Source: Bugulina stolonifera (Eukaryota > Bryozoa > Gymnolaemata > Cheilostomatida > Bugulidae). From it: a DNA stretch of 64,000 nucleotides. The stretch spans positions 9,094,733 to 9,158,732 of the forward strand of contig OW285188.1 of the NCBI GenBank assembly GCA_935421135.1, read 5' to 3'. A program made the translations under genes and the position numbers. The notes beneath the pieces are model-generated. The model saw only the letters and a program-made list of their open reading frames with translations, was not told where the DNA came from and ran no database searches. Shown here piece after piece: positions 52,701-59,252 of this stretch (position 1 is the stretch's first letter; each line of letters starts with the position of its first letter).

Positions 52701-55700
52701 ATCTGTATTTACATTTGGCATGGTAAAACTCACACATCCCTTAACAATATATAGACATGTAGTAGGTATGCAGATGAAGGCCTAGACATAATAATATTAA
52801 TTATTACTTAAAAACTAACTATGAACAATTATTGGTATTCTCAAAATTCATTAAAAACAACAATTTAATAGTCCAACTTCAAGAAAATACCTTGGCTAAA
52901 CACAAAAATAGAAACATAAAGCGTGGACCAACCTTAGACGCATAGGTGACCTGTGTAGTTGTGGCCTGGTTGAACCATCTCCCCCACCAGTGGACTGGGT
53001 GTAAAGTGCTGCTGCCTGCCTCAGTTCCTCCTCTTCTAGCTGCCTTTCCATTTCTTGAGATTCAGCAAATGTATACACCTTATTCTGCTCTTGGGGAGCT
53101 GAGGGTAAAGGAGGCAGATGAACATTGATGTACATGTACGTCTACCAACTACTCATATATTTATGTGTTCTGTGCAAGTGTACTTAGTGCTTAGTACTAC
53201 AGTAGTTGCACATATTGTAGTGTACATGTATATGCATACAGCCAGTAACTTTCACAAACAAACACATCCACTGGTAGTTGGTAGCTGTCAGCATATAATC
53301 ATGTGCACTAAATAATCCCCCATATTTCCCTCTACATGCAATACGCTAATAGGCTATTATTTATAAGTTGTGATAATTGTTTGTCTAATCACATAATATC
53401 AAAGTATCAACTATTGAATGCTGGTATAACATTAAAACTCCTTGATAGCATGGATAGAGGATAACCACCTGCCAAGTACATGACATTGGCTGCCAATAGT
53501 GACATTACTCACCAGGGCTGTTCACCCAGACAGCCATCTGTTGGGAGACTAGCGTCTTATTTATACAGTAATTTTCAGCATACATAGTCACTTCATGTGG
53601 CGAGTCCTTATAGTATTCTATCTGTACATTATTTCTACCTGTAGAATACAACACGCCCTTACTGCATATACTTGCACATTGCACGTGTGCAACGGGTCTA
53701 CATGTTTAGTCAAGAACCTATATGTAGCTCGGTACATGTATATAATACATGTACTAGACTAACAGGTTCTTCTAATGTAGAGCAACTACGTCCAAGAGAG
53801 GTTAGTCAAGAATAAGTAGAGAGGACAACTTCTCACTCTTCAGTCTTGAAAACTGACCAAAGCCGATCTCAAATATTTCCCGCATCCAGACCCAATACAA
53901 AATTTAAGAGTTCACATAAAAAATATGAAATGAAATTAAACCTCATGTGATGTCAGTTTAATTCAGATTTGAAAAAAAAGTTGTTAACCAATCCATTGTG
54001 ATAAGATGCCTTGGTGGGATCTAGGGCTATTCATATGTCTATTGTATGCCAGCATGTGCTTGTGTGAATGATATTATTATAATACTACTAACAAGATACC
54101 CAGCATCAGTAACACCTATTATTATTTAGACCTAGTGATTTATATAATAATGCATACCAGTGACATGTTTCTTCAGATACTGAGTAGCACATGGACTCCA
54201 GTCTCGACTCTCCCTAAAATTTATAGACTAAATGCAAGTGCTAGTGGGGCCTAGGGCTATGGACAGTATTATGCACATATTATATATACAGCATATAATA
54301 TAAGTACATTTACATGTATATACAGTGGAACTCGGTTAATTCGGCGGTTAATTCAAAAACTTGGATAGTTCAAACTGCTTGGTCCCTGCTGAGCACTTTA
54401 TAAATGGCAGAGTTGGGTCCAAGTCGACTTGCAAGTCAACAAGTCAAGTCATTTCTAAAATTTTGCAGTCAAGTCAGTGCTGCTTCAAGTCAGCCGTCAT
54501 GCAAGTCACAAGTCAAGTCAAGTCGACTTGTCCACTTCCAAGTCGAAATGCAAGTCAAGCGGAGGACAGCTTCAAAAATTTTACATTTTTCACAACATCA
54601 CTTTTTTCTTTTAGTAAATATTTTAATGCATGAAAAAGCATGACAAGGTGTAGCTTGGCATGTATGTTGTTATTTAATTACAGGGACTAGCCTATATGCG
54701 TAGTAATATCGGCACTACAGTTGAGACTGTACAAAATCTTTATCCTCCATATTAACTTGGCAGAAGCCAAGTCCAAGTCACAAGTCATTCATGTGTCCAA
54801 GTCAAGTTGATGTGCAAGTCAAGTTGATGTGCAAGTCAAAATAAAGTCCAGTCAAGTTGATGTGCAAGTCAAAATAAAGTCCAGTCAAGTTGATGTGCAA
54901 GTCAAAATAAAGTCCAGTCAAGTTGATGTGCAAGTCAAAATAAAGTCCAGTCAAGTTGATGTGCAAGTCAAAGTCAAGTCAACATGTTGGCAAGTTCAAG
55001 TCAAGTCGACTTGTGACTTGACTTGGCAAGTCAAATCCTTGACATGGACCCAGCTCTCATAAATGACTACATATAATTCCAGTTACGTATCATTCAAGGT
55101 CCTACAGCTTGCTTTTCTTTCATTGATTTATAAGAAATGTATTATTTCCAAGCCTAAAAGCATTTACCACTGCTTCCAATTTTAATTTAAATCCATAGGA
55201 ATAAACTGCCAATAAACTGCTCGTCTAAATCCAGTGTGAATCTGTTCAGTTAGCTGTTCAAATTCAACACGCTTTGAATTAGCCTGGAAGCATGTTCTAA
55301 CCGTTCAAATTTAAAGCCAGATGAATTGGTCTAAAAGCTTTTAGCCTGGGATCATAGATTTGTTAGAACATGAACGTAGTTATTCTCAAAACATCAGGCC
55401 ATAAACTAAACTGGCATCGCATACAAGTACTTAGACATCACAGAATCAAGTAGTAAAAAAGTCAGTTTGTATTCATCAAAAACGTTGACTTCAAGAGGGA
55501 AATTCTTCTTGGATTAGCAAGGGGTAAACCAGTTTGCAAAGGTCATTACTCAAAGAAAAAGTCTTTCTAAGTATACAATTTCAACATGGCTCAAGAACAA
55601 AGTGGAGATTCTATCAGATTCTGTTTCAAAGAATAGAATGGGAAAGAAATTTCCAACTAAAGGTGGTGTCTATAAAGTTTAATTCACATGGTTTAACAAA

Positions 55701-58700
55701 GTTAGGAATGTAAACATGCTAGCTAATGGCTCCATTCTGCTTGCCAAAACATACCAATTAGCTCAGGAAATGAAAACTAAACCCATAAGCAGAGCATAGA
55801 TTGGTAGATGGAAAGTCAGGTATGGAATATGTAAAAAAACGAGTACTACTTTTAAATATAGTTTGCATGCTCCAAGCTGTGAAACCAATAGTAATAGAAC
55901 TAGTTTCTGACTGTGATATCTACAGGCTATCCTGTAGCATCTCCACCTAAATTATATGTACATGTATCTGTATGGGTGAATGAGAGGAGATAACGAAATA
56001 CTCTGGCAGTAAAGTGCTACAGCCAGCATCATAAGAACAGGCCTCCCACAAATGAATCGAGTAAGTGTTAGCAAGTACAAAGCATGTAATTATATACTAC
56101 ATTGTATATGCATACATGTTGGTATTGATCCTGTGCTGAAATTTGTGTTGTATTCTGCTAGATCACAATAAATAGAAATCTTTCACTCTATACTTGAACG
56201 AACCAACATACCTTAGTTCAGTTCTAAAGCTCTCCATATCTGTGTGCAGAGAAGCAGGTAAGATGTTTGCTAATCTCACAGATTTTACCTGTGCTGGAAG
56301 GTCAAAGTACCTGCGGTGTACTTTTCGGAGACTACAAATTTAAGAAAATGTAACCGTTTTGGTTTGACTCAAGCCTTTGAAAGGGAATGGAGAACCCAAA
56401 CCCAAGCAGAGTTCAACGTTGAGCTGCTATGAACCTGATCACAACCTGGGACATTATTATAAGCCCAGTGCCCTGTCCTCGATGTGTGTTATTACACCAG
56501 AAGTGAACAATAAAAGGTTGTGGCAGCACAATATAGACTTGGGGCCCAACACTATACTAGTATAATCATGTCAATAGCATCTACATGTACTATTAGTGAC
56601 AAGCTCGCAAATAATTTCCATCAAATAATTTCCATCGCTATTAATATCTGCTTTCAAACTGATTTAAATAATTTCTGGTTTAAACAGACCATGCATGCAG
56701 CTATATAGCTATATGATACATAGTTTAATATTTTACAAAGCAGCAAGTATTTTCTATAACATAATTGGTAAGTAGCCTAGAGTAGGAGCTTAATCAGAGG
56801 ATTTTTTAGCAAGCTATGGTAATTACTCTACCTCACAGGTGGGCTTATTGCACTATATAGGAGTCAGTTGTAGTCTTGTACTGTATGTAAGTGGGGTTTA
56901 AATCTGAGTAAACAGAGAGCTTAGCTAAGCTTGGTTTTAATGCTGGAATATGCTTAAACATCAATTTTGGGACTTAAACAAATTTCGGCGATAGGCCTAG
57001 GCCAAACTCGCTAAATATTTCTATCGCAAATTGCTCCAGGATTAGCAAACTCGCGCGAAATATTTCTGCTTTTAGGGTATTGATAATCTCAAGTATTATA
57101 GGTGTTGGACATCTACCTGCATAAAATAGGAAGTATTGGTATAAGCAGAGAGGGTGGTACATACATGTATATAATAATATATTATTTCTATGTGCAGCTG
57201 TTTATTATCAGACACAATGAAGAGCACTGTCTATAATATGAATTGTGCTGGTATTTACACATAGCCTAAATGGTTATGTGGTACAACTGCTTACCAATGT
57301 CTATCCACTGTGACTTGTTCACCATAGTCTATGAGTTTACATCTAAAACAATAATATGTTACGTCATAATACACATTGCTACAGTCATATGGCACAATGA
57401 CTTTGTGTAATTTATGAAAAGGCATTCCTGTTGCAAGCCACCTCTGAACAAAACAATAGTCAGAGGCAATATAATTTTAGACACAGAGTTTTAGGCTGGG
57501 AATTCATAAACAGTTGCAGGTAGGACACTTGGACTACTTGGGACATAGAGTTTTAGTGTCTTTGTGACATCCTGGACCGACATGGGTCGAAAATAAAAAT
57601 CCAAAGATGGCCGTCCGGCTTAGGCCCAAAAGATGATTGGCCTGAGATTTTGCTTGGTCGGAGAAAACCATCCTTGGCTCACAAGCACAGCTGCTTTTTC
57701 CACACAAAAATGGGAAATTTGCTTTCGGCCCAGGCCTGTGGTTGAAGGATTGGAGAAATACTTTTCTAAGTGGGTTATGTAATACTCATAACCCTCCCAC
57801 ATACAACCCCTTGGAGTCAATGTTCGACTACAGTGGACACTATCAAAGAAGAAGAATGAACTAATTATTGAATTAGAGTAATGCAATTTAATAGTATTAC
57901 ATCTCAGAATAAGTCCAGCCAAGTCACCAGTTAATTATTTCACTACAAATGTCACATTATTATCTAATAACTTAGCATTATGGTATTATGTATAATATAG
58001 CAAAGTAGCAAGGCGTGACAATATTGGTGCTCATTCCATGATTGAACATGAACTCCCTCATCACACCACAAGGTAAGACCAGGGAACGTTATACCAATCC
58101 AACACTTACGCACTCAAGCACTGTCATTAATGCAGGGAGAAAAATGTAAATTGCAACTCAATGCAATGCAAAAAAAATAACTTGTCGGAATATACAGTAA
58201 TAATGATGTTAGGCAAAGCTAACAGAATTTTACCAAAGATGTCACCACACTATATTATTTGAATAATAACTTCAGTAGTACTCAAACTTGGCTCATGCTT
58301 GTCTTTAGCCAGTTCATATATTTATATTCATAACAAATAGCTACACTTACATTACTTTATATTGAGTAGCTCCTGATAAAATATCCTCTACTCTGACTCG
58401 ACAAAACTGGTTGCCTCTACTGGAAATCCTCGCAATATAGTCCTAAAAAGTCACAGTATAATGGCTGGTAGAATTAGTAACCTGCTATAATAGGCTAATT
58501 TAAAGTAGTGACTTGTTAAAAGGCTTAACTGAAAGCATTAACTGGTGTCGTTAATTAGCAAGATCAGTGGACGATGTGCCAAGAAAACCTTGACACTGAT
58601 ACAGAGGTGACATTTCATTATTGAGTTTTCTGACCAGGTGACAACTTAGACATTTCTCCTAAACTGAGTGGTGCAATAGGTAGCCTACTAGCAGCCTACA

Positions 58701-59252
58701 TAGTGAGGTGGTATTTCCACCTGTTTATAATAATATTGTCACCATTTAGTAATCAGAGCTAGGCTTAATAAGTCATTGAGTCTAAAAGTCAGACCTAAAG
58801 TGTATGAAGTATTATTCTAGCAGTCTACAACAAAATTTAAACCTACAACTCTACCCGATTAGGAATTAGAAGGAAGTGACTAACATCTCACCTCGTTGAT
58901 TGTAACCTCAAATGGAGGGTGGTAAGCGTCAGCTGTTGAAAGCATTGCGGAAAGGTCAAAGTTCAGCTTATCAAAGTCTGTGAATTCACCATTGGATTTG
59001 ATCCTCCGCACATCAATATTCCCAGGATTAACCACCTTAACAATAACAATTATTATATGCGCCATTGATATCCATCATGTAAATTGAAATTAAATAAAAA
59101 ACATAATTAGAACTATTTTAACAACAAAGCGTTTCACTGTTTTAGAATCAAATCAATAGCAGAGTACATTTTAGAAGTAGTTGTACCTGAATAACTTCAA
59201 CTCTTTCAACAATCTTCCTGCCATGGGTATAGCCACCATTTGTGAAGGCCAT
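13726..59252 (-). CDS. TDRD12-like: TDRD12-like Tudor/helicase protein with extra Tudor and ARM-like C terminus
   Basis: One gene of 43 coding exons, 5,943 nt in all and 1,980 residues, with matching splice phases throughout. Exon coordinates are in the block entries that follow. Domain order: Tudor 1 (about 1-157), a low-complexity linker (157-522), degenerate DEAD-helicase (523-930), CCCH finger (about 940-960), Tudor 2 (981-1194), Tudor 3 (about 1195-1446), ARM/HEAT-like helices (1447-1768), and a basic then acidic tail. TDRD12/Yb-family proteins act in cytoplasmic piRNA biogenesis in germ cells; that role is inferred from family. Vertebrate TDRD12 is about 1,180 residues and ends soon after Tudor 2, so the last 780 residues are extra. 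The joining of the two parts rests on intron 28: exon 28 ends with the first strand of a Tudor domain in phase 2, and exon 29 resumes that domain in phase 2. A two-gene reading would leave half Tudor domains on both sides. Three plus-strand genes lie in its introns. Confidence 0.82.
13903..14424. repeat. Minisatellite, about 23 bp x 22, at the exon-43 acceptor
   Basis: Units are variants of CTACAGTACATCACATGACTC. Read on the minus strand each unit contains GTACTGTAG, and the copy nearest the exon supplies the actual acceptor (CTGTAG at 13907-13902). The array fills most of intron 42 and would otherwise look like a CRISPR-type array, but it has no unique spacers. Confidence 0.9.
15947..16400. 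mobile_element. Foldback MITE-like element, 454 bp
   Basis: The outer ends TATAAGGTAATT and AATTACCTTATA are inverted, and long stretches inside pair as well: AACCTGCAAACACGTTTTT against AAAAACGTGTTTGCAGGTT, and AAACCTCCTTTCACATGTCC against GGACATGTGAAAGGAGGTTT. It lies in intron 39 of the large gene, has no coding capacity, and is probably a non-autonomous DNA transposon. Confidence 0.85.
17461..17668. repeat. Minisatellite, unit about 27 bp
   Basis: Seven or so degenerate copies of a unit like GGCATAGTGAATACAAAAGG lie in intron 37 of the large gene, about 60 bp from exon 38. Confidence 0.75.
17945..18165. repeat. Minisatellite, unit about 35 bp
   Basis: About six copies of a GTGATAGTAAAGTGG / GTGATAGTACTGGTG unit lie in intron 36, beginning about 36 bp from the acceptor of exon 37. 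A 133-codon minus-strand frame rich in Thr/Ser/Tyr/His runs through it; it is a repeat translation. Confidence 0.8.
19530..19650. repeat. Tandem repeat, unit about 32 bp
   Basis: Three to four copies of TATATTATTGGCTACCCAGT-type units lie in intron 35 and end about 25 bp from the exon-35 donor. Confidence 0.65.
20093..20248. repeat. Tandem ATATATCTATGACATCAT repeat
   Basis: Seven to eight copies of an 18-bp unit (CATATATATCTATGACAT and close variants) lie in intron 33, about 37 bp beyond the exon-34 acceptor. Confidence 0.85.
22041..22260. repeat. 21-bp minisatellite, about ten copies
   Basis: Near-identical copies of CAGTTACGAACACCGACACT (21-bp period) lie in intron 30, ending about 15 bp from the exon-30 donor at 22275. 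Because the unit is a multiple of three and lacks stops, two minus-strand frames run through it. One of them extends the true exon-30 frame, which is an artefact of intron read-through. Confidence 0.92.
23252..27572. other. Proximal part of intron 28; no gene recognised
   Basis: This is intronic DNA of the large minus-strand gene. A plus-strand frame at 23543-23827 is discussed separately. The remainder is AT-rich with no exon I can support. Confidence 0.5.
23543..23827 (+). other. Isolated 94-codon frame with protein-like composition
   Basis: The latter two thirds read like real protein, with Trp, Tyr, Val and charged residues mixed (THYSWEYFDGYRSIWLVHKN and later MWSAHAVVFLPASY), ending at TAG 23825-23827. 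No partner exon, promoter or known domain was recognised. It may be a decayed exon of a mobile element or of a lost gene, or a chance frame. Confidence 0.25.
27573..28350 (+). mobile_element. TIR element 'GGGTATGCTACACGG', copy 1 (778 bp)
   Basis: The ends are GGGTATGCTACACGGAC and, inverted, GTCCATCCGTGTAGCACGCCC. The interior matches the element at 35258-36050 in the opposite orientation; shared landmarks include TTGTCTACTCATTAATTCAA, TTTGTAGGTT-like words and GAGGCTTGACTTGA. It has no coding capacity and is a probable non-autonomous DNA transposon lying in intron 28. Confidence 0.85.
28351..29331. other. Upstream flank of the TRIM-NHL gene
   Basis: AT-rich DNA between the TIR element and the TRIM-NHL start codon. 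It must contain that gene's promoter and 5' UTR, but no specific element can be supported. Confidence 0.4.
29332..33895 (+). CDS. TRIM-NHL protein (RING, B-box, coiled coil, filamin, NHL), TRIM2/3/71-like
   Basis: Twelve exons: 29332-29364, 29479-29667, 30143-30303, 30713-30923, 31019-31217, 31425-31675, 31773-31932, 32030-32224, 32338-32465, 32646-32829, 33069-33334 and 33746-33895, joining in frame to 708 codons plus stop. RING: C35-x2-C38-x15-C54-x-H56-x2-C59-x2-C62-x12-C75-x2-C78. A single B-box 2 follows (C115, H118, C127, C130, C135, C138, H143, H149). A coiled coil spans about 160-340. A filamin-type Ig repeat spans about 350-430 (DPAGDEIHCETTDNHDGTYT). NHL repeats fill the rest (GPSGVAIDNHGQILVTDRVN and three to four others). 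The RING implies E3 ubiquitin-ligase activity; NHL propellers of this family bind RNA or protein. The family's usual length is 700-870. AATAAA lies 82 nt past the stop (33977-33982). It is nested in intron 28 of the large minus-strand gene. Confidence 0.9.
33896..34501. other. 3' flank of the TRIM-NHL gene within intron 28
   Basis: This contains the TRIM-NHL 3' UTR and polyadenylation signal, then about 500 bp of AT-rich DNA before exon 28 of the large gene on the other strand. An 85-codon plus-strand frame here lacks protein-like features. Confidence 0.5.
35258..36050 (-). mobile_element. TIR element 'GGGTATGCTACACGG', copy 2 (793 bp, inverted)
   Basis: The ends are GGGTATGCTACACGGACGCA and TGCGTCCATGTAGCATACCC. 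The interior is the reverse complement of the copy at 27573-28350. It lies in intron 26 of the large gene. Left and right flanks (GTTAA, TTTAC) do not show an obvious shared target-site duplication. Confidence 0.85.
36362..36560. repeat. 31-bp minisatellite abutting the exon-26 donor
   Basis: Six copies of ACAATATTACAATGTGTAAG-type units (31-bp period) run without a gap into the exon-26 splice donor. On the minus strand the donor GTACGTACAATTCATTTAC aligns with unit starts such as GTTACAAATCACTTACAC. Confidence 0.85.
36792..36870. repeat. Short tandem repeat, unit about 31 bp
   Basis: Three copies of GGTCAACTGTGGGCGGGCCA (then GCTTATGTT) lie in intron 25. Confidence 0.75.
37340..37470. repeat. 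Tandem duplication spanning the exon-24 donor
   Basis: A unit of about 59 bp (landmarks: TATATCAACCAATCACAG, CACCATG, TAATACACATT) recurs twice in full, with a third diverged copy. The copy next to the exon includes the last exon bases and the donor itself: TATTACAG|GTAACTGGCATGG aligns with TATTACATGTAGCTGTCATGG in the next copy. Confidence 0.75.
38175..38324 (-). other. Large gene, exon 23: CCCH zinc finger
   Basis: A single 50-codon phase-0 exon encodes CHYMKSYGKCRDQLKCTARH, which fits C-x8-C-x5-C-x3-H exactly. CCCH fingers of this spacing usually contact RNA. TDRD12 proteins carry a similar finger between helicase and second Tudor, so both position and spacing support the assignment. Confidence 0.88.
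41137..41290. repeat. 30-bp minisatellite starting at the exon-17 donor
   Basis: Five copies of a CACTCTCCGTACAGGAAGTG-type unit (30-bp period) begin at the GTGCGT donor of exon 17 and extend into intron 17. Three overlapping frames on both strands across the array are repeat translations. Confidence 0.85.
42127..42290. mobile_element. Near-perfect hairpin element, 164 bp
   Basis: The two arms of about 77 bp are almost exact reverse complements (GTAAGACGAGATGCATTTTA against TAAAATGCGTCTCGTCTTAC; ATGATGATGTATGGACATAC in the stem), leaving a loop of about 8 bases. It lies in intron 15. The high identity of the arms suggests a young insertion or arm homogenisation. Confidence 0.9.
43110..44484 (+). 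CDS. NAGK: N-acetyl-D-glucosamine kinase
   Basis: Two coding exons, 43110-43476 and 43832-44484, joined in phase 1, give 339 residues (human NAGK is about 344). It phosphorylates GlcNAc released from lysosomal and dietary glycans to GlcNAc-6-phosphate in the cytosol, feeding UDP-GlcNAc salvage. N-terminal GVEGGGTCSKGILLDGEG is the phosphate-binding loop of the BadF/BadG/BcrA kinase fold; SLSGMD and SGTGSNC are the further nucleotide-binding motifs; GGWGHMIGDEGSGY is a NAGK/ROK-like signature. The exon-1 frame runs to a stop just past the donor; the splice is fixed by continuity into VVIISGTGSN. The gene is complete and lies inside intron 14 (42675-44790) of the large minus-strand gene, with about 300-430 bp to spare on each side. 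Confidence 0.93.
45379..45543. mobile_element. Foldback MITE-like element, 165 bp
   Basis: The left end GTCAATATTCATTTAAAATC and right end GATTTTAAATGAGTGTTGAC are inverted, and pairing continues inward through CTGATACC...GTAGGT and GACAAACAACA. It lies in intron 12. Confidence 0.8.
46277..46402 (-). other. Candidate alternative exon 10' of the large gene
   Basis: A 126-nt open segment bounded by CTTCCTGAG (acceptor) and GTTGGT (donor) has the same start and end phase (1/1) as exon 10 and would replace it in frame. Its 3' end duplicates that of exon 10 (both end GTCTTGTCAAATG before the donor; both peptides end VLSNG). The gap between exon 10's donor and this acceptor is only 19 nt, too short to be an intron, so the two could only be used alternatively. 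Non-functional duplication of the exon end is the plain alternative. Confidence 0.35.
47924..50002. mobile_element. 2.08-kb TIR element, 'GGGGTAAGTTGGGAC' type
   Basis: The ends are TAGGGGAGAGCGGGGTAAGT and its reverse complement. A second inner pair of inverted motifs (GTGGGGCAAGTTGGGACACC near 48145 and its complement near 49616) repeats the theme. The element sits in intron 7, about 100 bp upstream of exon 8, within an ACATGT microsatellite that continues on both sides. Its frames are short and unrecognised, so it is probably non-autonomous. I do not assign a superfamily. Confidence 0.82.
51209..51391. mobile_element. 183-bp pogo/Tigger-like MITE
   Basis: The ends read CAGTGTAACTTGCTTAATTC and GAATTAAGCTAGTTCCACTG, inverted, with a TA on the left flank. 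The CAGTGGAAC...TTAATTC pattern is reminiscent of pogo/Tigger termini (recalled). Related ends occur at about 3300-3400 and at 54323. It lies in intron 7. Confidence 0.65.
51432..52342 (+). CDS. Bcl-2-family-like protein, 5' end unresolved
   Basis: Three exons are supported: 51432-51535, 51737-51930 and 52127-52342, joined in phase 1 then 0, giving about 171 residues to the TAA. The second ends with FENHVVDWNRIFK, which fits BH1 (…NWGR…), and the third has HYISHEGGWLPNT, which fits BH2 (W-I-x-x-x-GGW). Both motifs sit at the spacing usual for the multidomain Bcl-2 fold; no clear C-terminal membrane anchor follows. Bcl-2 proteins regulate mitochondrial outer-membrane permeability in apoptosis; whether this one is pro- or anti-apoptotic cannot be told. 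The first listed exon begins in phase 2, so at least one upstream exon is missing. A coding-looking segment at 50368-50435 is a candidate but its phase does not match directly. AATAAA occurs at 52333 and 52413. The gene lies in intron 7 of the large gene, opposite strand. Confidence 0.62.
52549..52669. mobile_element. 121-bp inverted-repeat element
   Basis: The ends CCGGTGTCTAGCGAAATTTC and GAAATTTCGCTTGACACCGG are inverted around a short non-coding interior. It lies in intron 7 just downstream of the Bcl-2-like gene. Confidence 0.75.
54323..54820 (+). repeat. CAAGTC-family dispersed repeat, copy 3, preceded by a pogo-like end
   Basis: CAGTGGAACTCGGTTAATTC at 54323, flanked by TA, resembles the termini of the small element at 51209. 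From about 54410 the CAAGTC family begins (AGAGTTGGGTCCAAGTCGAC) and runs with the same landmarks as 1880-2335 in the opposite orientation. Two overlapping Ser/Lys/Gln-rich frames here are repeat translations. Confidence 0.6.
54829..54975 (+). repeat. 33-bp tandem array inside the CAAGTC repeat
   Basis: Four to five near-identical copies of AAGTCAAAATAAAGTCCAGT (then CAAGTTGATGTGC) lie in tandem. The period is a multiple of three without stops, which creates an open frame with an 11-residue repeat; I do not regard it as a gene. Confidence 0.88.
56212..59252 (-). other. Large gene, exons 1-5: N-terminal Tudor domain
   Basis: Exons 59252-59187, 59035-58892, 58442-58351, 57342-57295 and 56331-56212. 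The ATG at 59252 (MAFTNGGYTHGR) starts exon 1, which ends in phase 0. Exons 2-5 give a recognisable extended Tudor domain: a PGNI-type first strand, YIARISSRGNQFCRV, LIDYGEQVTV (the conserved DYG), and FDLPAQVKSVRLANILP. Exon 3 is read to the GTAAGT donor (58345-58350) because the nearer GTAATG would put a stop in exon 4. Its order matches the N-terminal Tudor of TDRD12 proteins. Confidence 0.82.

Larger units (their letters stand above)
44791..53634 (-). other. Large gene, exons 6-14: low-complexity linker
   Basis: Exons 53634-53513, 53098-52933, 47821-47709, 46927-46814, 46556-46422, 46030-45880, 45774-45661, 45272-45221 and 44919-44791. They encode a Ser/Thr/Asn/Gln-rich, poorly conserved linker, with a Glu/Gln-rich helix in exon 7. 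They are accepted because each has usable splice sites and the phases chain without a break. Exon 11 is least secure: its donor (AC before GTAATT at 45879) is weak. Exon 10 has a possible alternative partner at 46277-46402. Confidence 0.7.
53635..56211. other. Intron 5 of the large gene, mostly dispersed repeats
   Basis: Beyond the repeats listed at 54323-55060, the part from about 55080 to 55500 is a diverged relative of 3020-3400. No exon of either strand is supported. Confidence 0.5.

Noticed and set aside
54361..55062. Ser/Lys/Gln-rich frames of 77-90 codons
   Set aside because: These are translations of the CAAGTC repeat and its 33-bp array; the same kind of frame appears on the opposite strand at 2050-2385.
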